Shown: one piece after another, positions 37,883 through 46,633 of the stretch | How the letters are laid out: each line of letters opens with the position of its first letter | How positions within the stretch are numbered: the first letter of the stretch is position 1 | Assembly (NCBI RefSeq): GCF_002128425.1 | Contig: NZ_NESS01000005.1 | Coordinates: forward strand, 1 to 64,000 | Direction of reading: 5' to 3' | DNA length: 64,000 bases | Origin: Gottfriedia acidiceleris | GTDB taxonomy: Bacteria > Bacillota > Bacilli > Bacillales > Bacillaceae_G | Program-made: the position numbers and the translations under genes | The notes under the pieces: generated by a model | Seen by the model: the letters and a program-made list of their open reading frames with translations, nothing else | Databases searched by the model: none | Told to the model about the DNA's origin: nothing

Positions 37883-37949
37883 CTATAAGTTGTAAATTTA
37901 TTTTTTCACAAAACTAAGTAAAAATCCCCTCAATTACTAATTAGTCCAT

Positions 37950-39140
37950 TCAAGCCCTTATTTGTGTGCTAACTCCTTGTCTGACTTTCTTTTCAATCAT
38001 TAAATAACGTGATAATCCAAATGTTATGAGTAAAGAAACCATAACTGGAATTGAACCCATCCATGTAATTGAACGAATGGACAGTTGACTAACTGCTAGC
38101 CCTCCGATTGCTGCTCCAAATGCAAAGCCTAATTGCATCATTGACTGATTTAGACCTAATAAAACATCAGATGATTTTGGAGAAATTGTTGCTAAGTTAA
38201 ATTGTTGTGTTGCACCAGAAGACCATCCGGAAAATGACCATAATGTAAGGATTATGATCACTGTATTGATTGAACTAGAAATGAAAGATAATAATATGAT
38301 TGATAAAATATTAAGTACTAGCCCTCGTTTTAAAGTAAGCGTAATTCCCCACTTGTCTGCACTGAATCCCCCGAATTTAGATCCAATTAAACTAGCTATA
38401 CCAAGTAATAATAAAGCAAAACTTAAAACGTGATCGCTCATCTTAGTGGTTTGAATAAGATAAGGTGATAAATAAGTAAATACGATTCCATATCCGCTCA
38501 TTAAGAAAAAAGTAATCGATAAAGCTAATGCAATTTTTGGTTGTTTAATTAATGCGATTTGCTGCAATAATGGAATCGGTTGATCCCCCTGTGTTTTTGG
38601 AATTGTTTTAACGATAATTACTAATGAGATTAAAACGAATATAGCAACTCCAAGAAAGACTAGTCTCCAATCATAAGCAGCTGCAATAAATCTGCCAATT
38701 GGGACCCCTATGATTAGTGAAGCAGTAAATCCCATTACAACAGTGGCAATTGAACTTGCCTTTTTATCTGCTGGTGCGATCTTAGCTGCCAAGCTTAGTA
38801 CTGTAACAACAGTAACTCCTGCACTTAACGCCATTATAATACGCGCAACCATAAACAAGCCGTATCCGGGTGCGACCACTGCTAGAAAATTACCTAAAAT
38901 AAATACACTTAAAGAAAATAGAAGTAACTTTCGGCGTTCCATTTTAGCTAATACAGCCATTAAAATTGGTGTACCGATTGCATAGATCAATGAATACACA
39001 GTAATTAGTTGTCCTGCAGCTTCAATAGAAATACCTAATTCAGCGGCCATTTTATCTAAAATACCAGAAATAACATATTGTGAAGTTCCAACTAAAAAAC
39101 TAATCATTGCTAAAATATAAATTTTTCCTTTATTCGACAT
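37950..39140 (-). CDS. MFS transporter (DHA1, AraJ/YdhP-like)
   Basis: 396 residues with 12 membrane helices. Blocks SQYVISGILDKMAAELGIS and VLAKMERRKLLLFSLSVF, with the basic loop after helix 2, match drug:H+ antiporter family 1 proteins of the AraJ/YdhP group. The gene has an ArsR-type palindrome immediately upstream (39166-39184), the same as before the OYE and arsR genes, so it belongs to that local regulon. Its substrate may be the compound reduced by the OYE, an inference from shared control. Confidence 0.88.
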   Translation of the reverse strand: MSNKGKIYILAMISFLVGTSQYVISGILDKMAAELGISIEAAGQLITVYSLIYAIGTPILMAVLAKMERRKLLLFSLSVFILGNFLAVVAPGYGLFMVARIIMALSAGVTVVTVLSLAAKIAPADKKASSIATVVMGFTASLIIGVPIGRFIAAAYDWRLVFLGVAIFVLISLVIIVKTIPKTQGDQPIPLLQQIALIKQPKIALALSITFFLMSGYGIVFTYLSPYLIQTTKMSDHVLSFALLLLGIASLIGSKFGGFSADKWGITLTLKRGLVLNILSIILLSFISSSINTVIIILTLWSFSGWSSGATQQFNLATISPKSSDVLLGLNQSMMQLGFAFGAAIGGLAVSQLSIRSITWMGSIPVMVSLLITFGLSRYLMIEKKVRQGVSTQIRA

Positions 39141-39165
39141 AAAATAATTCCTTTCAACATAATTT

Positions 39166-39184
39166 GATATTTCTACAAATACCG
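39166..39184. promoter_or_regulatory. ArsR-type palindrome upstream of MFS gene
   Basis: GATATTTCTACAAATACCG is an imperfect palindrome matching those at 40378-40397 and 40728-40747 (consensus TATTTCTANAAATA). It lies 26-44 bp upstream of the MFS start and is a candidate binding site for the ArsR-family regulator encoded at 40429-40695. Confidence 0.72.
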
Positions 39185-39253
39185 AAATATTAGACTTTAG
39201 AAAAGGAAGCTCATGATTAACTCCCTTCCTACTATCTACTAAAAAATCAAAAC

Positions 39254-40354
39254 TTAGATTAGAACGTTTAGATGCTTTTTAACATCATATTCTTCAATTG
39301 CTTCACCATGTTTCAAACGGTGTAAAAGATCTGGATTCGAAATTAGAGGACGCCCGAACGCAGCAACATCAATTGTTCCTTCAACAATCGCTTTTTCTGC
39401 CATTTCAGGATTTAACGTTCCTACTCCAATAATAACTCCATCCCAGTACTTTCTTACAAGCTGATGCATCGTTTTACCATCTGCAAGTATACGATCAAAT
39501 TGCATAATTGAAGGGTGTAATAAAATTGCACCAACTTCTTTGAATGCTTCAATAAATGTACGAATTGCGAATTCTGGATCTTCCCACATATAGCCCGGAA
39601 TATCAGCTTTATGAGCAGAAAATCTAATCATCGTTCTTTCAGTACCAATTGCATCGATAACTGCTTTTATTACTTCCTTCATGAAAGTTAATCTTTGTGG
39701 AAGATCACCACCGTATTGATCTGTACGTTGATTCGTAATATCTGAATTAAATTGATCGATTAAGTATCCATGTGCAGCGTGAATTTCAACTCCATCAAAA
39801 CCAGCTTCAATAGCATTTTTAGCAGCTTGAGCATATTGATTGACTACTTCTTTAATATCCTGGGTAGTCATTTCTTCAGGCATATCATAAGGCTTACGAT
39901 AACGAGAAACTAATCCTTCTGCAGGAATCGCTGATGGTGCTTGTGGTGGCATATTTCCAGCAAGCTCATGATGAGATAAACGTCCTACATGCCAGATTTG
40001 TGAAATCATTGTGCCACCCTCTTTATGAACAGCATCAGTTACTTTTTTCCAAGCTTTAATTTGATCCTCAGAATAAATTCCTGGAATACCTGGGTAACCT
40101 TTTCCACGTGAACTAATAACTGTTCCTTCAGAGATAATCAATCCTACGCCATCTGCAGCTCGTTTACGATAATATTCAACTACATCGTCTCCAACTACAC
40201 CAGTTTGATCATCTGCAAAACTTCTTGTTAATGGAGCCATTGCAGTACGACTACGTAAATTCCAAGCACCTATTTTTACTGGTTCAAAAAGTTTACTTTC
40301 TAGACCATTTTCTAATTTTCCCCAACTAGTATTATCTTTGCTTACTAAACTCAT
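39254..40354 (-). CDS. Old Yellow Enzyme family alkene reductase / NADH:flavin oxidoreductase
   Basis: 366 residues from ATG 40354, eight bases after GGGGG. FMN-binding and active-site blocks: PLTRSFAD near the start, QIWHVGRLSH, and DGVEIHAAHGYLIDQFNSD with the conserved His-x-x-His region. The Arg and Gly-rich C-terminal end (AFGRPLISNPDLLHRL) binds the FMN phosphate. Family members reduce activated alkenes and nitro compounds with NAD(P)H. It shares an ArsR-type palindrome with the MFS and arsR genes, suggesting response to an electrophile. Chain length and motifs match NemA-like enzymes. Confidence 0.93.
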   Translation of the reverse strand: MSLVSKDNTSWGKLENGLESKLFEPVKIGAWNLRSRTAMAPLTRSFADDQTGVVGDDVVEYYRKRAADGVGLIISEGTVISSRGKGYPGIPGIYSEDQIKAWKKVTDAVHKEGGTMISQIWHVGRLSHHELAGNMPPQAPSAIPAEGLVSRYRKPYDMPEEMTTQDIKEVVNQYAQAAKNAIEAGFDGVEIHAAHGYLIDQFNSDITNQRTDQYGGDLPQRLTFMKEVIKAVIDAIGTERTMIRFSAHKADIPGYMWEDPEFAIRTFIEAFKEVGAILLHPSIMQFDRILADGKTMHQLVRKYWDGVIIGVGTLNPEMAEKAIVEGTIDVAAFGRPLISNPDLLHRLKHGEAIEEYDVKKHLNVLI

Positions 40355-40377
40355 ATTCAATTCCCCCTTAAGTTATT

Positions 40378-40397
40378 CGGTATTTCTATAAATACTG
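40378..40397. promoter_or_regulatory. ArsR-type palindrome upstream of OYE gene
   Basis: CGGTATTTCTATAAATACTG, imperfect palindrome 24 bp upstream of the OYE start, one of three similar sites in the cluster. Confidence 0.75.
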
Positions 40398-40428
40398 AAA
40401 TACAAATTAAAATTATACCGCTTTATTT

Positions 40429-40695
40429 TTAAAGTAAAGCGGGTGCATATTTTTCCAAAACTTCTCGTTGTAAACTATAGTATCTGAAGGTTCCTTCTTT
40501 GCGGACTGTTAACAAGCCGCAATCAAGTAATGGTTTTAAATGATGTGTCAATGTAGAATTGGCCGATACTTTTATTTGATCTTTCATTTCTGAACAAGCT
40601 AATTCAGATTGCTTAGCAAGTATTTTAACAATTTGCAATCGCGTTGATTCTCCTAATGCCTTATAAACCTTTACTGCAATATCATCGTTCACCAC
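40429..40695 (-). CDS. ArsR-family transcriptional regulator
   Basis: 88 residues, small winged helix. GTG 40695 lies six bases after GAGGAGG. Helix-turn-helix SANSTLTHHLKPLLDCGLLT with the following wing VRKEGTFRYYSL is clear. The typical ArsR metal ligand motif ELCVCD is replaced by ELACSE, with a single Cys, so arsenic sensing in the usual way is unlikely; Cys54-type modification or an organic ligand is possible. It has its own palindrome at 40728-40747, and two more lie before the OYE and MFS genes, so it probably represses all three. Confidence 0.9.
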   Translation of the reverse strand: MVNDDIAVKVYKALGESTRLQIVKILAKQSELACSEMKDQIKVSANSTLTHHLKPLLDCGLLTVRKEGTFRYYSLQREVLEKYAPALL

Positions 40696-40727
40696 TTTAA
40701 CCTCCTCTCAAAGACCAGCACTTATTT

Positions 40728-40747
40728 CAGTATTTCTAGAAATATTG
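40728..40747. promoter_or_regulatory. ArsR-type palindrome upstream of arsR
   Basis: CAGTATTTCTAGAAATATTG has a perfectly palindromic centre, TATTTCTAGAAATA. It is the most symmetric of the three sites and lies 33 bp upstream of the arsR start, fitting autorepression. Confidence 0.78.
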
Positions 40748-40804
40748 TAATTTAACTAATTTATGATGTCAAGAGACATGATTTTATTTAATACTTTCTA
40801 ATAG

Positions 40805-40910
40805 GGTGTCCATGAGTAAGCAAAATAGCGACTTGCTCATAAGGTGTTCTTGAGTAAGTAAAAAGGCGAAAACTTGAAATACACTTACTCATAAAGTATC
40901 CATGAGTAAG
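40805..40910. repeat. Interspersed TGAGTAAG repeat array
   Basis: The motif GGTGTCCATGAGTAAG and near copies occur at 40805-40820, 40843-40858 and 40895-40910. Between them its inverse, CTTGCTCATAA or CTTACTCATAA, occurs at 40832-40842 and 40884-40894. The result is alternating direct and inverted units that could fold into two hairpins. It is different in sequence from the two composite elements elsewhere in the window. Confidence 0.7.
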
Positions 40911-41093
40911 TAAAATTACAAAAAGATGAAAATTTTAAAAATGAATTTGCCTAATAGTAGAGTAAAGTAAGAAATTGTTCTCTTATTTTTAGAGTGTTGA
41001 ATTTTTTCGAGAATATTCTTATGGAAAAAATGCAGACAAAATATAAACTTCGAAGAGAAACGTACAAATTATTAGTTTTATGCAATCAAAATA

Positions 41094-41126
41094 CCCACAA
41101 GGAAATTATTATCCTTGTGGGTTTCT
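41094..41126 (-). terminator. Terminator of ilvA
   Basis: On the minus strand, ACCCACAAGGA and TCCTTGTGGGT pair around a short loop, with a partial T-tail TATTTTGA, about 35 bp after the ilvA stop. Confidence 0.7.
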
Positions 41127-41161
41127 TCACTATCTTACTTGATGAAATGAACCTGTAAAGT

Positions 41162-42421
41162 CTAAATGAGTAAATTAAACAATGTTGGGTTATTGTTTAT
41201 TTCCATGAATTGAATTTCGTGACAATTCATTCGTTCAATCAATGCTTTGTAATCGGATTTATTGGCCAATTCAATTCCGACAAGTGCTGGGCCATTATCC
41301 TTATTGTTTTTCTTTGTGTATTCAAATCTAGTTATGTCATCGTTTGGTCCTAATACTTTATCAAGAAATTCACGTAATGCGCCAGAACGTTGTGGAAAGT
41401 TGATGATGAAATAATGCTTAAGTCCTTCATGAATTAAAGATCTTTCTTTTATTTCTTGAAGTCGGTCAATATCATTATTTCCACCTGATACGATACAAAC
41501 GACATTCTTTCCTTTTATTTCATCTTTAAATAATTCTAAAGCTGATACAGACATTGCTCCAGCGGGTTCTGCAATTATTGCATTTTTATTATAAAGCTCT
41601 AAAATCGTTGTACAAATCTCACCTTCTGGAATAGCGACTACTTGATCAAGTACATCTCTACAGATTTCATATGTTAAATAACCAACTTGGCCAACCGCTG
41701 CTCCATCAACAAATTTCTCAATAAAAGGTAATGTGACAACTCTTCCATTTGCAATCGATTCGGCCATTGAAGCAGCACCCATCGGCTCTACGCCAATCAC
41801 CTTAGTTGATGGACTAATTCCTTTTATATATGTACCAACTCCAGCGCTTAATCCTCCTCCGCCGATTGCTACGAATAGATAATCTACTGGACGGTCAATT
41901 TCATTCAATATTTCAACTGCTACGGTACCTTGCCCTGCAATTACATCTAAATCATCAAATGGATGAATAAATGTCATTTGATTTTCATTGCAATAGTTTT
42001 GAGCATTTTGATGAGCAATATCAAAAGTGTCACCAATTAATATAACTTTAACATATGGCCCACCAAAGAATTTAACTTGAGATACTTTTTGATTTGGTGT
42101 AGTTGAAGGCATAAATATTTTCGCATACACTTGCAATTGATTACATGTATACGCAACTCCTTGAGCATGATTGCCTGCACTAGCACATACAACCCCTTTT
42201 TGTCTTTCTTCATAAGACAAGTTGCTAATTTTGTAATATGCACCTCTAAGCTTAAATGATCGGATTATTTGTAAATCCTCTCGTTTTAAAAATACGTTAC
42301 AATCATATTTTTCACTTAGCATTGTACTATTCTGCAAAGGTGTTTTGTTCGTAACTTCTTTCAGCGTATTATAGGCAACTAAAATATCCTCAATCTTAAC
42401 AGTACTTTTTACTTTCTCCAT
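41162..42421 (-). CDS. ilvA: Threonine dehydratase, biosynthetic (IlvA)
   Basis: 419 residues from ATG 42421, with AAAGGG/GGTAGG upstream. PLP Lys in SFKLRGAYYK, loop VAIGGGGLSAG, and, from about residue 335, one ACT-like regulatory domain (YFIINFPQRSGALREFLDKVLG). This is the single-ACT form of B. subtilis-type IlvA. It makes 2-oxobutyrate for isoleucine and is expected to be feedback-inhibited by isoleucine. It is not linked here to other ilv/leu genes. The ACT domain separates it from the shorter TdcB-like enzyme at 33763-34770. Confidence 0.94.
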   Translation of the reverse strand: MEKVKSTVKIEDILVAYNTLKEVTNKTPLQNSTMLSEKYDCNVFLKREDLQIIRSFKLRGAYYKISNLSYEERQKGVVCASAGNHAQGVAYTCNQLQVYAKIFMPSTTPNQKVSQVKFFGGPYVKVILIGDTFDIAHQNAQNYCNENQMTFIHPFDDLDVIAGQGTVAVEILNEIDRPVDYLFVAIGGGGLSAGVGTYIKGISPSTKVIGVEPMGAASMAESIANGRVVTLPFIEKFVDGAAVGQVGYLTYEICRDVLDQVVAIPEGEICTTILELYNKNAIIAEPAGAMSVSALELFKDEIKGKNVVCIVSGGNNDIDRLQEIKERSLIHEGLKHYFIINFPQRSGALREFLDKVLGPNDDITRFEYTKKNNKDNGPALVGIELANKSDYKALIERMNCHEIQFMEINNNPTLFNLLI

Positions 42422-42660
42422 ATTACTACCTACCCTTTGCATTTTTTTTATATAAATTCCATTATAGTAAAAGTTAATTAAATAATAAACAGAAAATTCA
42501 ATATTTTAAAGAAAGTTTTATGTCACTCTGCATGAATGATATAAAATATGCCTAATATTGGTTCTTACATTGTAATTGGCAGTAATACACTAGTTATCAT
42601 TTACAGTAGGATATGCTATCATTTTTATATTAAATAAATAGATGTTAGGTGATTTATAAA

Positions 42661-43542
42661 ATGGAAAATCAATCTTTATTATTAATTGATGGCTTTAATT
42701 TATTAAGTAGAGGCTATTTTGCAACTTCTTATGGCAGAAGTGATGAACAACTTTCTAAAACGAAAGATGGCGTTTATATAAATGCATTAAGAGTATTTAT
42801 TCCAAAGCTTTTTAACTTAATTAAAGAGCATGACATTACTCATCTTGCAATTACTTGGGATGTTAAACGTGAAGAAACTGATCGTCGAAATAAATATGAC
42901 TTTTATAAAGCAACTCGTGGAGAACTACCAACCCCACTTATCGAACAATATTTCACTTTAAAAACAGTATTAGAAGAAATCGGGATTGCACAGCTTGAAA
43001 TGGCACCATACGAAGCAGATGATTTAATGGGAACTTTATCAAATAATTGGTCTAATTCTGTTAAAAACAAGTGCTATATTTATAGTAATGATCGAGACTT
43101 ACTACAATTAATAAACGAGCATACATCTCAAATCATTGCTCAAAAAACTGGTGAAATTGTATACTCCCTAGAGCACTTCAGTAATGATTATGGGATCCAT
43201 CCGAAACAATGGGTTGATGTAAAAGCATTACTTGGCGATTCTAGTGATAATATACCAGGTTGCCCTGGAGTAGGTGAAAAATCAGCTATTCCATTAATTC
43301 AACTATATAACTCTGTTGAAGAATTGTATGAGAATATGGAAAATCTTGATTCTAAATTTAATCGCTACAAAAAGAAATTAGAAGCTGGGAAAGACTCTAC
43401 TTTTATTAGTAAAGAGCTTTCTGCCATTACAATTGATATACCTCATTTTGCTGAATATACATTTGAGGATTTAAAAATTAATATTGATGAAGAAAAATTG
43501 TCACTTAAGCTTGAGGAATTAGAAATTCGTGTAAAGCGATAA
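42661..43542 (+). CDS. ypcP: 5'-3' exonuclease, YpcP (Pol I N-domain-like)
   Basis: 293 residues from ATG 42661, with AGGTGA nine bases upstream. A FEN/Pol I-type 5' nuclease: LLIDGFNLLSRGYFA, ITWDVKREETDRRNKYDFYKATR, the acidic cluster APYEADDLMGTL, YSNDRDLLQL, and the helix-hairpin-helix DNA-binding part LGDSSDNIPGCPGVGEKSA. No polymerase domain is present. The B. subtilis protein removes RNA from Okazaki fragments in parallel with Pol I. The gene is isolated, with a strong terminator behind it. Confidence 0.94.
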   Translation: MENQSLLLIDGFNLLSRGYFATSYGRSDEQLSKTKDGVYINALRVFIPKLFNLIKEHDITHLAITWDVKREETDRRNKYDFYKATRGELPTPLIEQYFTLKTVLEEIGIAQLEMAPYEADDLMGTLSNNWSNSVKNKCYIYSNDRDLLQLINEHTSQIIAQKTGEIVYSLEHFSNDYGIHPKQWVDVKALLGDSSDNIPGCPGVGEKSAIPLIQLYNSVEELYENMENLDSKFNRYKKKLEAGKDSTFISKELSAITIDIPHFAEYTFEDLKINIDEEKLSLKLEELEIRVKR

Positions 43543-43579
43543 AAGTCATTAACAACTATTATAATTTCAAAAATTAATA

Positions 43580-43624
43580 AAAGAACACTACATTTTGTGT
43601 AACGAAAATGTAGTGTTCTTTTTA
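43580..43624. terminator. Terminator of ypcP
   Basis: AAGAACACTACATTTT and AAAATGTAGTGTTCTT form a 16-bp stem around an eight-base loop, followed by TTTT. It may serve the convergent phosphatase gene as well. Confidence 0.88.
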
Positions 43625-43654
43625 ATAGCTTATGTATTTTTAAATTTAAACTTT

Positions 43655-44203
43655 TTATTCTACTTGCCACAAACGTTCATAAACAACATCATTATTCTTA
43701 AACTTCAATACAAACACGTCAGGATTACTTAAATTTTTCCAATTCTCAAAACCAAATGCTGCATTAAACTGGTTTAGAATTAAAGACATTAAATTCCCAT
43801 GGGTTACAACAATCGTTTTTTGATTTTCACTGTTGATGATTTCATCGATAACGCTTATCCCACGATTAATAGCTTCTTGACTTGATTCCCCACCTTCGAA
43901 TTTCACTTCCATATCTTCAAATGTTGTTTTTAATTTTTCAAACCAATCTGGTAAATCACTTGAGCTTAGCTTGCGTTCAGATAATCTTTCATCGACCACA
44001 ATATCGATATTCTTTGCATGGCTTGTCGGTTCGATCGATTGAATTGCACGTAAAAAAGGGCTTGAAATAATTTGGTCAATTTTAATATTTGAGAAAAAAT
44101 CAGCTAAATGCTTAGCCTGTATAAATCCTCGCTTTGTTAGTTTCGCTTCATATGGCTGTCCCTCAGCTTCACAGTGTCTAATGATATAAATCTCTTTTTC
44201 CAT
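43655..44203 (-). CDS. Histidine phosphatase family protein
   Basis: 182 residues. N-terminal catalytic motif YIIRHCEAEGQ with the nucleophilic His in RHxE; the second His is in VVTHGNLMSL. In the family this makes a phosphohistidine intermediate. The acceptor could be a phosphosugar, cobalamin intermediate or signalling substrate; nothing in context narrows it. Size and fold match the small phosphoglycerate-mutase-like group. Isolated gene convergent with ypcP. Confidence 0.88.
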   Translation of the reverse strand: MEKEIYIIRHCEAEGQPYEAKLTKRGFIQAKHLADFFSNIKIDQIISSPFLRAIQSIEPTSHAKNIDIVVDERLSERKLSSSDLPDWFEKLKTTFEDMEVKFEGGESSQEAINRGISVIDEIINSENQKTIVVTHGNLMSLILNQFNAAFGFENWKNLSNPDVFVLKFKNNDVVYERLWQVE

Positions 44204-44438
44204 TTTATCTGCTCCTACTATTAATCGATTCGATTACAAATTCGTTCTCACAATATACTTCTATTATCATGAATCAAATCCTTTTTTTAAACTTTCATCA
44301 TTACTAATTTATACATTGAGCATTTTTTGCCTAATTGGTTAATTGAGAACTATTCGAATTGATTGTATAATTGTATAAGAACAAATATTCGGGTATTATA
44401 AATATCAGTTTTAAGGCAAATAGAGGAGTTTTTATAAA

Positions 44439-45251
44439 ATGAAAGAGTATTTTTCAATTGGAGAAGTATCAAAATTATTCCAAGTCAAAATTGCTACTCT
44501 TAGGTATTATGATCAGATTGGTCTCTTACGGCCAGAGTTTATTGATAAAAAGACTAACTATAGATATTATTCAACACAGCAGTTTGAAAGGTTGAATTCA
44601 ATAAAATATTTGAGAGCTTTAGATTTACCAATAAACGAGATTATAGATTTTTTTAATTATAGGGAAATTGATGCTCTTGTTGAAATGTTAAAAAAGCAAA
44701 AAGATGAAGTTGCTAAAAAAAAGAAGGAATTAGAGATTATTGAAACTAAAATATCACGCCGACTTTTGCAAATTGAAGATGCTGTTAGTACACCTTTAGA
44801 TAAAATATCGGAAATAAAACTTCCTGAAATGCATGTAGCATATTTACGCCATGAATATGTTATAGGAGATGACATTGAATTACCTATTACAGAATTAAGG
44901 AATAGTTTTGGAATTAATGAGGAAATTTTTTTAGGTAAAATTGGAATCTCGATCTCATCTTCTAATTTGAATAATAATGTTTTGGATAAGTATTCTAGTA
45001 TTTTCATGATACTTGAAGAAGGGGATCAAATACCTCCTTCTTGCAAAATTATTCCACCAAGAGACTATTTGAAAGTTCGATTTAAAGGAACGCATAACGA
45101 TGCAGTTGGTTATTATAAAAAATTATTGACCTATATGAAAAAGTATAATTATGAACTGTTAGATGATTCCTTTGAAATTACTCTTATTGATTATGGCTTT
45201 ACTAACGATAAAGAAAAGTATGTCACAGAAATTTTATTGCCGTATAAGTAA
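44439..45251 (+). CDS. MerR-family regulator with GyrI-like effector domain
   Basis: 270 residues. MerR helix-turn-helix and wing at about 1-75 ([26 protein letters not shown]...[12 protein letters not shown]). A coiled linker helix follows (about 75-115), and residues 120-270 are a GyrI-like/BmrR-type ligand domain ([12 protein letters not shown], then [21 protein letters not shown]). The design matches BmrR, which binds lipophilic cations and activates a multidrug pump. No pump is adjacent on the same strand; DUF554 follows 88 bp later, separated by a terminator. AGGAG precedes the ATG. Confidence 0.9.
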   Translation: MKEYFSIGEVSKLFQVKIATLRYYDQIGLLRPEFIDKKTNYRYYSTQQFERLNSIKYLRALDLPINEIIDFFNYREIDALVEMLKKQKDEVAKKKKELEIIETKISRRLLQIEDAVSTPLDKISEIKLPEMHVAYLRHEYVIGDDIELPITELRNSFGINEEIFLGKIGISISSSNLNNNVLDKYSSIFMILEEGDQIPPSCKIIPPRDYLKVRFKGTHNDAVGYYKKLLTYMKKYNYELLDDSFEITLIDYGFTNDKEKYVTEILLPYK

Positions 45252-45273
45252 ACTTAATGATAAAAACTCACTT

Positions 45274-45305
45274 GACCCTCTAGTTACTAGAGGGTTTATT
45301 TTTTA
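45274..45305 (+). terminator. Terminator of MerR-family gene
   Basis: ACCCTCTAG and CTAGAGGGT pair around TTA, followed by TTATTTTTT. Confidence 0.85.
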
Positions 45306-45339
45306 TTAATATACTATTTATAAAAGGAGAAATGAATGT

Positions 45340-46023
45340 ATGTTTGGCACGATTTTTAACACATTGATGATTGTCGCAGGTAGCATGATCGGAAGCATCT
45401 TTAAAAAGGGGATTAAAGAAGAATATCATGAAATACTCATGCAGGCGATGGGATTAGTAGCTTTTGGATTAGGAATAAACGCACTTGTACAACATTTGCC
45501 TTCCAGCAAATATCCAGTGCTTTTTATTGTAAGTTTAGCAATAGGTGGATTAATTGGGCAAAAGCTCAAGTTGGAATCAAGATTTAATAGTTTAGTTAAT
45601 AAATATTCTAAAGGTAATTTGGCTGAAGGTTTATCAACTGCTATTTTATTATTTTGTATTGGAACATTATCGATTTTAGGACCTGTGGAAGCAGCGTTAA
45701 AGGGGGACTATACGTATCTCCTTGCAAATGGTACGTTGGATGGCATTACTTCGATTGTTTTAGCATCTACTTTTGGTATCGGAATAATTTTTGCTGGCAT
45801 CGCTTTATTTACATGGCAAGGTTCCATCTATTTAATTGCTATGCTAATGAAGAATTCCTTAAGCAATGATCTTCTTAATGAAGTGACGATTGTAGGTGGT
45901 ATATTGATTTTAGCATCAGGACTAAGTATATTGGGGATTAAGAAATGTAATACATTAAATCTTTTACCATCTTTAATGATTCCTCCTATTGTATTTTTAT
46001 TTATGCATTTATTCCATTTATAA
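45340..46023 (+). CDS. DUF554 family membrane protein (YdfK-like)
   Basis: 227 residues with about seven membrane helices. Family blocks: MFGTIFNTLMIVAGSMIGSI with the first glycines, FGLGINALV, LLFCIGTLSILGPVEAAL and ASTFGIGIIFAGIALFTWQG. The GAxx-type turns and N-terminal NT motif match DUF554 proteins; function is unknown, though transport is assumed. AAAGGAG precedes the ATG. It lies alone between two hairpins. Confidence 0.9.
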   Translation: MFGTIFNTLMIVAGSMIGSIFKKGIKEEYHEILMQAMGLVAFGLGINALVQHLPSSKYPVLFIVSLAIGGLIGQKLKLESRFNSLVNKYSKGNLAEGLSTAILLFCIGTLSILGPVEAALKGDYTYLLANGTLDGITSIVLASTFGIGIIFAGIALFTWQGSIYLIAMLMKNSLSNDLLNEVTIVGGILILASGLSILGIKKCNTLNLLPSLMIPPIVFLFMHLFHL

Positions 46024-46049
46024 TGTTTATGAAATTAGTAAAGAAAATT

Positions 46050-46080
46050 GGGGAACCTCGACAAAATGAAGGTTCCTCCA
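46050..46080 (+). terminator. Hairpin after DUF554 gene
   Basis: GGAACCT and AGGTTCC pair over an 11-base loop 28 bp after the stop; T-run is poor (TCCAATTATT). Confidence 0.55.
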
Positions 46081-46109
46081 ATTATTAAATTTATTAATCA
46101 AACAACTTT

Positions 46110-46532
46110 TTATTTTATTCTTTTTGCAAGCGGATGAATGTCGCTAAATTGTATTAAGTCCCACAAATTCCCATACAAGTCCTTAAATACTGCAACTGTA
46201 CCATAATCTTGTTCTTTCGGTTCTCTTACAAACTCAATTCCTTTTGAAATCATTTCGTTATAATCTCTCCAGAAATCATCCGTTCCTAAAAATAGAAAAA
46301 CTCTCCCACCAGCTTGATTGCCAATGAATGGCTCTTGCTCTTGTTTCGATGCCTTTGCTAGTAAAATGGTCGTTCCAGTAGAACCAGGCGGAGATACAAC
46401 TACCCATCTCTTATCCTGTTCAGGCTGATATGTATCTTCAATTAAACTAAAATGAAGTTTCTTCGTATAAAACTCTATTGCTTCATCATAATCTTTTACG
46501 ACTAATGCTATATGAACGATTGACTGGATCAA
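46110..46532 (-). CDS. VOC/glyoxalase superfamily protein
   Basis: 140 residues. TTG 46532 lies seven bases after AGGAGAT. The fold begins SIVHIALVVKDYDEAIEFYTKKLHF, the standard first strand-helix unit of vicinal oxygen chelate proteins, and ends with VAVFKDLYGNLWDLIQF, matching the second metal-binding strand. Fosfomycin resistance, glyoxalase and dioxygenase members share this look; specific metal ligands are not complete enough to choose. Isolated gene. Confidence 0.88.
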   Translation of the reverse strand: MIQSIVHIALVVKDYDEAIEFYTKKLHFSLIEDTYQPEQDKRWVVVSPPGSTGTTILLAKASKQEQEPFIGNQAGGRVFLFLGTDDFWRDYNEMISKGIEFVREPKEQDYGTVAVFKDLYGNLWDLIQFSDIHPLAKRIK

Positions 46533-46605
46533 TTTCTTATCTCCTAACTTGTTTTCATTTAAAATTTCTTCTTATTTTGTTCAACCAATGTATTACTTAG
46601 CATAA

Positions 46606-46630
46606 TAAAAAGACTGCCGAAACAGCCTTC
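46606..46630 (-). terminator. Terminator of secreted-membrane protein gene
   Basis: On the minus strand, AAGGCTG pairs with CAGTCTT around TTTCGG, followed by TTTTTATT. One G-T pair. Confidence 0.72.
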
Positions 46631-46633
46631 GTA

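Larger units (their letters stand above)
37122..37949. other. 828-bp intergenic region with repeat element
   Basis: Bases 37122-37436 are plain AT-rich sequence, which should hold the kbl promoter. From 37437 to 37882 lies a composite repeat element, annotated separately. Short reading frames here, such as one at 37382-37564, are leucine-rich products of the repeat array and lack a ribosome site. Nothing else is seen. Confidence 0.75.
40696..41161. other. 466-bp intergenic region with repeats
   Basis: It holds the arsR palindrome (40728-40747), a three-unit array with TGAGTAAG repeats (40805-40910), plain AT-rich sequence, and the ilvA terminator (41094-41126). No gene seen. Confidence 0.7.
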
